Position numbers and translations under genes: made by a program
Shown: positions 43,872-51,949 of the stretch, in pieces
Layout of the letters: every line of letters begins with the position of its first letter
Numbering within the stretch: the stretch's first letter is position 1
Notes under the pieces: generated by a model
The model's input: the letters and a program-made list of their open reading frames with translations, nothing else
Database searches by the model: none
What the model was told of the DNA's origin: nothing
Assembly: GCA_946554525.1 (NCBI GenBank)
Contig: CAMNSE010000007.1
Span: forward strand, 1 to 57,386
Reading direction: 5' to 3'
Source: an uncultured Mycoplasma sp.
Lineage (GTDB): Bacteria; Bacillota_I; Bacilli_A; RF39; UBA660
Length of the DNA stretch: 57,386 nucleotides

Positions 43872-46760
43872 ATAAGATACCATTATTTTTACCGGAACTA
43901 TATAACCGCCATTATACTTAGTTACGTAATTAAAATTATTAATAGTTGTTGTAAGTTTAATAGCAGCACATCCATTACTTGTATATCCACTTGTTGCTGT
44001 TACATTAAAGTTAACATTGTTTAATGAATATTTCATCATATCTCTATAATTTGTAAAATAATTATATCTCGTATTTCTAACACCACTATATACTTGGAAG
44101 TATTCATAAGTATTAGAATAATAATTCATATAATCAAAAACATAATTACCAGAAGTACTAATTTTACTAAATGGTGCAACATCTACTTTAAGAATTTTTT
44201 TATTTGATGGAATATTATTCAAACGAACCATTTGAGTCATAACACCACGGCTAGATGCATCAACAAATGTAGTCATATAATAAGTATTAGAATAACTAAC
44301 ATTTACGGGAATAGATATAGATTTTCCACCTAATCTAACAGTAACGTTTGCAGTTCCTTCACTTAAAGCTGTTACATTACCTTTGCTATCTACTTTTAAA
44401 ATATTTGAATTGCTACTACTAAAGCTTGGAGTACCAGATATATTAGTTTCATAAGCATTCTTAATATTATAAGATCCACCAACTACCATTTTAACGCTAC
44501 TATAAAGACGTTCTAAATGTTTTTTATCTTGAACAGTAACACTCATCTTAGCTTTTAATCCACCAGATGCTACAGTAATTGTGGCAATTCCTGCTTTTTT
44601 AGCAGTTAAATTACCCCAAGAATCAACACTTACTACAGATGTATCATCACTTTCCCAAGATAAGTTACTTAAATTTGTAACCGGACTAACCATTCTTTTA
44701 TCATCTTGTATCATTGTAATAGATTTAGTATTAAATGATAAATATCCATTATTTAAAACTGTTACATAAATACTATTACTATAACCATTTGATGAGGCTG
44801 TAATAATTACAGTTCCAACACTTTTACCAGTAATATTACCTTTTTGGTCTACACTAACTACACTTGTATTACTACTTCTCCAATATAAATTATTTAAATT
44901 TGTATTTACATTTAATTTAGTTGTGCCATTTACATTTAAATTAATACTTGATGCATTAAAAGTAATATATGGTGTTTCTGAAACATTTATTTTTATTGTA
45001 TCAGAATAACCACTTGCTCTTACTGTAATAGTTGCAGTTCCAATTTTTTTGGCTGTTATTTTACCAGTAGTTGAAACACTTACAATACTTGAATTAGAGC
45101 TTGAATATGATAATCCACTTAAATTTGTAATCGGATTTAAATAATCAATATCTCCAACTCCTAAATTAATAGAAGAAGTATCAAAATATAAATAACCATT
45201 ATCTTTTACAGTTACATACATAGAAGCACTTTTACCATCTATACTTGCTGTAATATAAGCACTACCAGCTTTTTTAGCAGTAATATATCCATATCTATTT
45301 ACACTAACTACACTTGAATTAGAACTTGCCCATGAAATAGATCCTGAGATATTAGTTTTATAACTAGCATAGCGTGATTCCCCAACACCCATTGAAATAT
45401 GAGATGAAGAAAGTTCTAAATAGTTTTCACTATTTGAAACTGTTACATTAGCATAAGCTCTCTTACCTCCAGCTGTAACTGTTATAGTAGCAGCTCCTGC
45501 TTTCTTAGCAGTTAACTTACCACTCGTTGAAACACTTACAACATTTGAGTTAGAGCTTGAATAAGTAACATTATAATTTGCATTACTAGGATATACATAA
45601 GCATATAGGCTATATGTTTCTCCAACATTTAAATAAACACTATTTGTATTTAACGAAATACTTGAAACACTTACAGAAGTATTGTCATTAGGTTTGTTAT
45701 TTCCATATAAACTACTACGTAAATCAATAAATACTTTACGATTATTATAAGTATCTAAGTAATAGGCATATACACATCTTGTATTAAAAGCTTGTTTTTC
45801 ACTAACTTTAAATATCATTTGGAATCCAACATAACCTAAACCTTCTTTATTCATAACGGGTTCAATAATTGGAGATTCTACATAAAGATTAGCTCCAGTT
45901 TTTTTCTTTAATTCTTGAACTTCACTTACAAGCTTAGTATATTCTTTAGCTTGTTTTAAGCTTGCACTATTTGCATGTTCGGCATAGTATAATACATCTT
46001 TTGTAACAGCACAATTGCTAACTTTATATGCAAGTGGATAAATAGAATTTGCATTTAAGCTTCCATACTTACAAATGTTATTATTTGGTTTATTATTAAC
46101 TATTGGTTTTGTTACAGTAGTATTTGTATTTGGCTTATTATTTGTATTTGTATTTGGTTTACTACTTGTATTAGTGTTTGGCTTACTATTTGTACTATTG
46201 TTATTATTTGTAGTATTATCATTTCCTTCATTTCCACTATTTGAAGTATTGTCATCAACATTATTATTTTGATTATCATTATTGTTATTATTTTGGTCAT
46301 CATCTTTATTATCGTCTGTACTATTATCTACTTTTTCTTCATACTTAACAGTATTAATAATATAATCAGAAGCTTCACCACATACAAGCTTTACTTTAAT
46401 AGTATAGTCTGTACTATTTATTTTTGTAGCTTCAGCATAACTTTCAGTTAAGTTACATGCGTTACCATCTTGATCAGTAAATTCAATAATAGCTTTTTTA
46501 TCAAGCATTTCACCTAATGTGATTTTTTCTTTACCATTAAGCGTTTGTGGTAATCTAGAACCAGTAAAATACTCCATAGCAGAATCTTTCATTACTTTTA
46601 AATTAACAGATAAATTAGATTCTTTTACAGTCTTATTATCATGCCCTTTTACTAATGAAATAATCCATAAGATAATGAAAACTACTACTAATAAAATTAC
46701 TAATTTAATAAGTAGTGATTTCCATTCAATTTTTAAACCTTTTCTCTTATCTTCATACAT
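43866..46760 (-). CDS. Membrane-anchored surface protein with six Big_2 (bacterial Ig-like) repeats
   Basis: A 964-residue protein. The N-terminus is cytosolic (MYEDKRKGLKIEW), then one membrane segment at about 17-37, a small Cys-containing module, and an Asn/Asp/Thr-rich linker of about 90 residues with KPNTNT units. A globular segment with two Cys follows. Six Big_2-like repeats cover about 365-835; each ends with a VSVS-type strand, TAKKAG and TITV. The last 130 residues are distinct (YMTTFVDASSRGVMTQMVRL). Such repeats form adhesin stalks. The absence of LPXTG or a C-terminal anchor fits N-terminal anchoring. It is a single gene with its own leader hairpin and terminator. Confidence 0.85.
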   Translation of the reverse strand: MYEDKRKGLKIEWKSLLIKLVILLVVVFIILWIISLVKGHDNKTVKESNLSVNLKVMKDSAMEYFTGSRLPQTLNGKEKITLGEMLDKKAIIEFTDQDGNACNLTESYAEATKINSTDYTIKVKLVCGEASDYIINTVKYEEKVDNSTDDNKDDDQNNNNNDNQNNNVDDNTSNSGNEGNDNTTNNNNSTNSKPNTNTSSKPNTNTNNKPNTNTTVTKPIVNNKPNNNICKYGSLNANSIYPLAYKVSNCAVTKDVLYYAEHANSASLKQAKEYTKLVSEVQELKKKTGANLYVESPIIEPVMNKEGLGYVGFQMIFKVSEKQAFNTRCVYAYYLDTYNNRKVFIDLRSSLYGNNKPNDNTSVSVSSISLNTNSVYLNVGETYSLYAYVYPSNANYNVTYSSSNSNVVSVSTSGKLTAKKAGAATITVTAGGKRAYANVTVSNSENYLELSSSHISMGVGESRYASYKTNISGSISWASSNSSVVSVNRYGYITAKKAGSAYITASIDGKSASMYVTVKDNGYLYFDTSSINLGVGDIDYLNPITNLSGLSYSSSNSSIVSVSTTGKITAKKIGTATITVRASGYSDTIKINVSETPYITFNASSINLNVNGTTKLNVNTNLNNLYWRSSNTSVVSVDQKGNITGKSVGTVIITASSNGYSNSIYVTVLNNGYLSFNTKSITMIQDDKRMVSPVTNLSNLSWESDDTSVVSVDSWGNLTAKKAGIATITVASGGLKAKMSVTVQDKKHLERLYSSVKMVVGGSYNIKNAYETNISGTPSFSSSNSNILKVDSKGNVTALSEGTANVTVRLGGKSISIPVNVSYSNTYYMTTFVDASSRGVMTQMVRLNNIPSNKKILKVDVAPFSKISTSGNYVFDYMNYYSNTYEYFQVYSGVRNTRYNYFTNYRDMMKYSLNNVNFNVTATSGYTSNGCAAIKLTTTINNFNYVTKYNGGYIVPVKIMVSYE

Positions 46761-46778
46761 AGATAAAACCCCCTACAC

Positions 46779-46796
46779 TTCAGGATAGCTCCTGAA
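46779..46796 (-). promoter_or_regulatory. Leader hairpin of the Big_2 gene
   Basis: TTCAGG/CCTGAA around a six-base loop lies about 20 bases before the ATG, with AGGGGG ribosome site following. It could affect mRNA stability or start access; no known riboswitch fits. Confidence 0.35.
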
Positions 46797-46866
46797 TTTA
46801 GCTGCTATGATAACACATTTTTATTAAAATGTCAAATAAAAGACTACATGTATTAAATCAATATAA

Positions 46867-46900
46867 AAATGTGCAATTATTAGATTTAAATTGCACATTT
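46867..46900 (-). terminator. Orphan terminator-like hairpin of the deleted paralogue
   Basis: A perfect 12-base stem AAATGTGCAATT/AATTGCACATTT with a ten-base loop lies 40 bases beyond the remnant's stop codon, where surface gene C also has its terminator. Confidence 0.5.
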
Positions 46901-46939
46901 AAATTAAGTATTAAAAACTATTATATATTTATACAAAAT

Positions 46940-47097
46940 TTATTCAATTTCATATACGCCTTGAGAGTCTATGGCCACATTATTTATTTTAGTTGATTCT
47001 ATGTTTATTACCGGTCGAAGACCAATCGCATTATTAATGATATAACTCTTAATGTCCATTTTTTACGATTATCTTTCTATAATATTTCGAACTCCAT
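46940..47097 (-). pseudogene. Deletion remnant of a fourth surface paralogue
   Basis: Only the two ends of a surface-protein gene remain. The start codon at 47095-47097 opens MEFEIL, then a TAG stop, then KDNRKKWTLRVI, matching the family N-terminus. After the junction the other frame reads IGLRPVINIESTKINNVAID, then SQGVYEIE, and the stop at 46940-46942, matching the C-terminus of paralogue C. The two parts are out of frame. Some 1.3 kb is therefore missing relative to paralogue C. The leader and promoter region still resemble those of paralogue C. Confidence 0.85.
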
Positions 47098-47122
47098 ATT
47101 ATCACTCTCTATTCTTATATTT

Positions 47123-47145
47123 ATAATAACATCCCCCGAAGTCAA
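47123..47145 (-). promoter_or_regulatory. Promoter relic of the fourth paralogue, G5 tract
   Basis: TTGACT (47140-47145) and TATTAT (47123-47128) are only 11 bases apart, with five G in the spacer. It is otherwise the same layout as the promoter of surface gene C, where nine G give a 16-base spacer. Confidence 0.55.
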
Positions 47146-47163
47146 TATTTTTTAAAAAAACTC

Positions 47164-47192
47164 TTGAACAACATATGTTCGTATGTTATAAT
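47164..47192 (+). promoter_or_regulatory. uvrA promoter with SOS-box-like palindrome
   Basis: TTGAAC (47164-47169), a 17-base spacer and TATAAT (47187-47192). The segment ACAACATATGTTCG (47168-47181) matches the Gram-positive LexA box CGAACATATGTTCG at 12 of 14 bases and overlaps the -35 and spacer, so LexA repression is likely. Confidence 0.7.
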
Positions 47193-47257
47193 AAGCTTGC
47201 TTTTAAAGAAAGAAAAAATGTATTTTGTACATAATAATATAGATAAGGAGTACATTT

Positions 47258-50068
47258 ATGGATAAGATTGTAGTTAAAGGAGCAAGGGTAAATAATTTAA
47301 AAAATGTTAGTATTGAGCTCCCCAAAAATAAATTAATTGTCATGACCGGAGTATCAGGAAGTGGTAAATCATCACTCGCTTTTGATACTATTTTTGCAGA
47401 AGGCCAAAGAAGATACGTTGAGTCTCTTAGTGCTTACGCTAGACAGTTCATTGGGATTAGCGAAAAACCTGATGTGGATTCTATTGATGGACTTAGCCCC
47501 AGCATATCAATTGATCAAAAGACAACTAACAAAAACCCTCGAAGTACAGTTGGTACTATTACTGAAATTTATGATTATCTAAGACTTTTATATGCAAGAA
47601 TTGGCGTTCCTTACTGTATAAATCATAATGTACCTATTTCAAGACAATCTATTGAAGAGATGACTAATAAAGTTTTAGAATTAAATGCTGGTACTAAAAT
47701 CGAAATTATGGCTCCAGTTGTTCATGGTGAAAAAGGAACCCATAAAGATTTATTTGAAGATTTAAGAAAAGATGGCTATTCTCGAGTTCGGGTAAATGGT
47801 ATGGTTCGTTCTTTAGATGAAGATATTGTGTTAGAAAAAAATATTAAAGATAATATTGAAGTGGTAGTAGATAGAATTGTTGTAGATAAAGAAGAGAGAG
47901 CTCGTATTTTTGAAGCTATTGAGACTAGTACAAAACTAGCAGATGGAAAAGTATTAATAAATATTATTGGCGAAGAAGAAATTTTAATGAGTGAGAATTA
48001 TGCTTGTCCAAAATGTAATTTTTCTATTCCTGAACTAGAGCCTAGATTATTTTCATTTAATGCTCCATATGGAGCTTGTCCTGAATGTAAAGGCCTTGGA
48101 ACAAAATTAAAGATTGGCGAAGCTCTTCTAATGCCAGATATGGATTTAAGTATTTTAGATGGTGGAATTAAAACTATTAATAATGATGGTAGTATGGATA
48201 CGACACAACTTTTAACTGTATGTGAACATTTTAAAATTAATCCAAACTTACCATTAAAAGAATTAACAAGAAAAGAATTAGATATTATTTTATATGGAAC
48301 AAAAGAAAAAATTGATTATAAATACATTTCTAAAAATGGCAATGTTAGATATGTAACTGATTCTTATGAAGGAGTTATTAATACACTTGAAAGACGCTAC
48401 TTAGAGACTACCTCATCTTGGAGAAGAGAATGGCTAGAAACTTTCATGGTTGAATCTTCATGTCCTGTATGTCATGGTGCTAGATTAAATGAATCAGTAT
48501 TAGCAGTAAAAATAAATCATAAAAATATCTTTGAAGTTACTAACTTAAGTATTTTGGAACTAAGAGATTTTATAGCTAGCTTAAAACTTTCTAATGAGCA
48601 AAAAGAAATAAGTGGATTAGTAACAAAAGAAATATTAAATCGTCTAGACTTTTTAATTAATGTTGGACTTGGATATCTTACATTATCTAGAAGTGCCGGA
48701 ACATTATCTGGTGGAGAAGCACAGCGTATTAGACTTGCAACTCAAATTGGTTCAAAATTATCAGGGGTATTATATGTACTTGATGAGCCTAGTATTGGAC
48801 TTCATCAAAAAGATAATGAAAAGCTAATTAAAGCATTACAAGAAATGCGTGATCTTGGAAATACCTTAATAGTTGTAGAACATGATACAGATACCATGCT
48901 TGCTAGTGACTTTTTAGTAGATATTGGCCCAGGCGCTGGAGAATATGGTGGAGAGATTATTGCCTCAGGAACCCCAAAAGAAGTTATGAAAAATAATAAT
49001 AGCTTAACAGGCCGTTACTTGTCTGGATTAGAAAAAATCGAAATACCAGAAAAACGCCGAAAAGGAAATGGTAAATCTTTAAAAATAGTAAAGGCTAGTG
49101 AAAACAACTTAAAGAACATTAATGTAGATATACCTCTTGGGAAATTTGTATGCGTAACAGGAGTTTCCGGAAGTGGTAAATCAACTTTAATTAATGAAAT
49201 TTTATATAAAACGCTTGCAGTAAAAATTAATCGTTCAAAACAAATACCAGGAAAGTGCAAAGAAATAAAAGGAATTGAAGAAATCGATAAAGTGATTCAA
49301 ATAACTCAAGACGCTATAGGCAGAACACCAAGAAGTAACCCTGCTACTTATGTAGGAGTATTTGACGATATTCGTGATGTTTTTACAAATACTAAAGAAG
49401 CAAAAATGCGTGGATATGATAAAGGAAGATTTTCCTTTAACGTTAAAGGTGGTAGATGTGAAGCATGTTGGGGAGACGGTGTAAAAAAAATAGAAATGCA
49501 CTTCCTTCCAGATGTATATGTTCCATGTGATGTGTGTGGTGGAAAAAGATATAATAAAGAAACTTTGGATATTAAATTTAAAGATAAAAACATTGCTGAT
49601 GTCTTAGATATGCGCGTATCTGAAGCTCTAAAGTTTTTTGAAAACATTCCAAAAGTATATAACAAATTAAAGATTATGGATGAAGTTGGTCTATCTTATA
49701 TTAAGTTAGGTCAACCAGCTCCAGAATTATCTGGAGGAGAAGCAGGCAGAGTTAAACTTGCAAAAGAATTACAAAAGAAGCCTACTGGAAAAAGTATCTT
49801 CATATTAGATGAACCTACTACAGGACTACATAGTGATGACATTAAGAAATTACTTAAAATTCTAAACCGTATTGTAGATAATGGAGACACCGTAGTAGTA
49901 ATTGAACATAACTTAGATGTTATAAAAGTAGCAGATTATATTATTGATTTAGGTCCAGATGGAGGAAACTTAGGCGGAGAAATTGTGGCAACAGGGACTC
50001 CAGAAGAAGTTGCCAAAAATCAACAATCATATACAGGACAGTTTTTAGCCAAAATTTTAAATAAATAA
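47258..50068 (+). CDS. uvrA: UvrABC excinuclease subunit A
   Basis: UvrA is the dimeric ABC-type ATPase that finds DNA lesions and loads UvrB. The 936 residues are full length. Two Walker A motifs (GVSGSGKSSLAF at 31-42 and GVSGSGKSTLI near 635), two LSGGEA signatures, and the zinc pairs CPKC/CPEC and CEAC/CDVC are all intact. The ribosome site is AAGGAG. It stands alone behind an SOS-type promoter. Confidence 0.97.
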   Translation: MDKIVVKGARVNNLKNVSIELPKNKLIVMTGVSGSGKSSLAFDTIFAEGQRRYVESLSAYARQFIGISEKPDVDSIDGLSPSISIDQKTTNKNPRSTVGTITEIYDYLRLLYARIGVPYCINHNVPISRQSIEEMTNKVLELNAGTKIEIMAPVVHGEKGTHKDLFEDLRKDGYSRVRVNGMVRSLDEDIVLEKNIKDNIEVVVDRIVVDKEERARIFEAIETSTKLADGKVLINIIGEEEILMSENYACPKCNFSIPELEPRLFSFNAPYGACPECKGLGTKLKIGEALLMPDMDLSILDGGIKTINNDGSMDTTQLLTVCEHFKINPNLPLKELTRKELDIILYGTKEKIDYKYISKNGNVRYVTDSYEGVINTLERRYLETTSSWRREWLETFMVESSCPVCHGARLNESVLAVKINHKNIFEVTNLSILELRDFIASLKLSNEQKEISGLVTKEILNRLDFLINVGLGYLTLSRSAGTLSGGEAQRIRLATQIGSKLSGVLYVLDEPSIGLHQKDNEKLIKALQEMRDLGNTLIVVEHDTDTMLASDFLVDIGPGAGEYGGEIIASGTPKEVMKNNNSLTGRYLSGLEKIEIPEKRRKGNGKSLKIVKASENNLKNINVDIPLGKFVCVTGVSGSGKSTLINEILYKTLAVKINRSKQIPGKCKEIKGIEEIDKVIQITQDAIGRTPRSNPATYVGVFDDIRDVFTNTKEAKMRGYDKGRFSFNVKGGRCEACWGDGVKKIEMHFLPDVYVPCDVCGGKRYNKETLDIKFKDKNIADVLDMRVSEALKFFENIPKVYNKLKIMDEVGLSYIKLGQPAPELSGGEAGRVKLAKELQKKPTGKSIFILDEPTTGLHSDDIKKLLKILNRIVDNGDTVVVIEHNLDVIKVADYIIDLGPDGGNLGGEIVATGTPEEVAKNQQSYTGQFLAKILNK

Positions 50069-50090
50069 TATAATATTTTGTTTTAAAATA

Positions 50091-50132
50091 AAAAATGTCG
50101 TTAAATTTATATATAACAATTACGACATTTTT
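50091..50132. terminator. uvrA terminator
   Basis: AAAAATGTCG (50091-50100) pairs with CGACATTTTT (50123-50132) followed by T-rich sequence. It also serves the convergent HD gene. Confidence 0.7.
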
Positions 50133-50135
50133 ATT

Positions 50136-50822
50136 TTAACTAATTTTATTTTTACTTAAATAATTATCTAAATACTTAATCCATTCTGGAGCATTTTCTT
50201 CATCAAATAACTGATATAGGAAATCAACAATCAGTTTATGTCTTCCTTTTGACTCCTCTTTTCCAGAATCCGTTAACATTAAACCTTCAAGTTTTAAAAC
50301 TTTTTCAAATATATGGCACACACCACTGTCAGCGCATTTACTTGTATATTTTTCTGCAGTTATATCTTCAATTGGAAATATATCTTTGTCGAAAAAAGGT
50401 TTTTCGTTTTTCAAACTATAATTATAAACTCGCAAAATACAGTTAGCTCCTAGGGCATCACACATATCAGCATCAGATACTATTTTACCTTCAATAGTTG
50501 TCGGATAATGGCCATTTAATCTTTTACTATATCCAATATTATTAAGTTGAAGGCATACCTGATCTTGTATATTTGAATCTATATTACATTCGTTCATAAT
50601 TCTTTTAGCATTTGTTAAGTTTTCAGAACTTTCTATTCCAAATAATTTATAATCATCTACGTCATGTAACAGTGCAATTAACGAAACAATATCTTTATTG
50701 CCATTTTCTTTTAAAGCAAACTTTAAAGACAAATCTAATACTCTATCAATATGGTCCATTCCATGACCAGAATCATCTTCGCCTAATAATTTACATACTT
50801 TATTTCTTACTTCTCCTATCAC
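50136..50822 (-). CDS. HD-domain phosphohydrolase
   Basis: A 228-residue HD-superfamily protein. The metal site is formed by H20 in GHGMDHIDRV, HD in ALLHDVDDYKL, and a later Asp in IVSDADMCDALGANCI. It resembles YedJ-type HD hydrolases. The substrate is unknown; nucleotides are typical. The GTG start (50820-50822) is 8 bases behind AGGAGG. It is convergent with uvrA. Confidence 0.85.
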   Translation of the reverse strand: MIGEVRNKVCKLLGEDDSGHGMDHIDRVLDLSLKFALKENGNKDIVSLIALLHDVDDYKLFGIESSENLTNAKRIMNECNIDSNIQDQVCLQLNNIGYSKRLNGHYPTTIEGKIVSDADMCDALGANCILRVYNYSLKNEKPFFDKDIFPIEDITAEKYTSKCADSGVCHIFEKVLKLEGLMLTDSGKEESKGRHKLIVDFLYQLFDEENAPEWIKYLDNYLSKNKIS

Positions 50823-50980
50823 TTTTAAATCCTCCTGTATTTCTAATTAATTATAACACATAACATATTAGAATAATATTTTTTTATAAGTCATCATTTT
50901 AATATAGTAAATTAGAAGTAAATACCACCAAGAACACTATGATTTAGTTCTAAAATATTGTATAATAATAATGTGATAGT

Positions 50981-51331
50981 ATGAGAAAGTTAAATAATAA
51001 AGGATTCACATTAATAGAGATATTAGCTACTATTGCTATTATGGCAATAATTGCTACAATGACTACTATTAACATGGCAAAGATTTTTAAGGATAAAAAT
51101 AAAATTACTACTGATAATAAAAATAGTGTCATTGAAAATGCTGCTTGTGTTTATGTAGAATTAAAAGAAAATAAAAATTTAAAAAACGAATGTAAAAAAG
51201 TCGGATGCAATATAAAGGCTGAAATATTAATTAAAAGAGGCCTTTTAAACGAAACAGATGTGGATAAAGATCAAAATATTAACATTTATTATGAAAAAAA
51301 TGAAAAGCAGTGCAAAATAAAGGAAGTGTAA
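50981..51331 (+). CDS. Lone prepilin-like protein with N-terminal methylation motif
   Basis: A 116-residue protein with the class III signal KGFTLIEILATIAIMAIIAT: cleavage after Gly, Phe at +1 and Glu at +5. A 25-residue hydrophobic helix follows and then a charged, Cys-containing domain (CVYVELKENKNLKNECKKVG). Such pseudopilins are assembled by type II/IV-type ATPases and need a prepilin peptidase; none is in the window. The start follows GTGATAGT. It ends 3 bases before tdk and may be co-transcribed with it. A TATAAT lies at 50961-50966. Confidence 0.8.
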   Translation: MRKLNNKGFTLIEILATIAIMAIIATMTTINMAKIFKDKNKITTDNKNSVIENAACVYVELKENKNLKNECKKVGCNIKAEILIKRGLLNETDVDKDQNINIYYEKNEKQCKIKEV

Positions 51332-51334
51332 AAG

Positions 51335-51928
51335 ATGGCTAAATTATTTTATAGATATAGTGCAATGAATGCTGGGAAATCTACTATGGCAATACAAGTA
51401 GCGCACAATTATGATGAATTAGGACTAAAAGCACTAGTATGGAAACCTAGCGTTGATACCAAAGGAAATGATACTATTACTAGTAGAGTTGGTATTTCAA
51501 GAAAAGTTGATGCTCTTATTGCACCTGAAGATTCACCGATTGAAATTTTTAAAAAGTTTCAAAAAGAAAATGAAAATATAGATGCTATAATTGTTGATGA
51601 AGCACAATTTCTAAATGAAAAACAAGTTAATGAATTATATTTCATAACCAAAGAAATGAATATAGCAATAATATGTTATGGGCTTAGATGTGATTTTAAG
51701 ATGAACTTATTTCCAGGATCCTTAAGATTACTTGCCATCGCAGATAAAATTGAAGAAATTAAAAATATGTGTAAGTGTGGAGAAAAAGCTACACAAAATC
51801 TTAGAATGGTTGATGGCAAACCAACCTTTGATGGAGAGCAAGTAGCAATTGATGGAGAGCACAAAACAACATATGAAGCAGTATGTGGAAAATGTTATAT
51901 TAAGTACTTTTTACAAAATAAAAAATAA
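51335..51928 (+). CDS. tdk: Thymidine kinase
   Basis: Salvage enzyme that phosphorylates thymidine to dTMP. The 197 residues are full length. Walker A is SAMNAGKST at 9-17, the Walker B region is DAIIVDEAQFL, and the lasso domain carries the zinc pairs CKC and CGKC. The SAMNAGKS version resembles the E. coli type. The ribosome site AAGGAAG is inside the end of the pilin-like gene. Confidence 0.96.
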   Translation: MAKLFYRYSAMNAGKSTMAIQVAHNYDELGLKALVWKPSVDTKGNDTITSRVGISRKVDALIAPEDSPIEIFKKFQKENENIDAIIVDEAQFLNEKQVNELYFITKEMNIAIICYGLRCDFKMNLFPGSLRLLAIADKIEEIKNMCKCGEKATQNLRMVDGKPTFDGEQVAIDGEHKTTYEAVCGKCYIKYFLQNKK

Positions 51929-51949
51929 ATAACGAAAAAAGGAGTAAAA

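Noticed and set aside
46075-46272. Plus-strand Val/Leu/Phe-rich frame opposite the Asn-rich linker of the Big_2 protein
   Set aside because: It is the complement of repeated KPNTNT-type codons; there is no start signal.
43866-46760. CRISPR-like repetition in the Big_2 gene
   Set aside because: The repeats are degenerate protein-domain repeats of about 70-80 codons, not short identical repeats with spacers.
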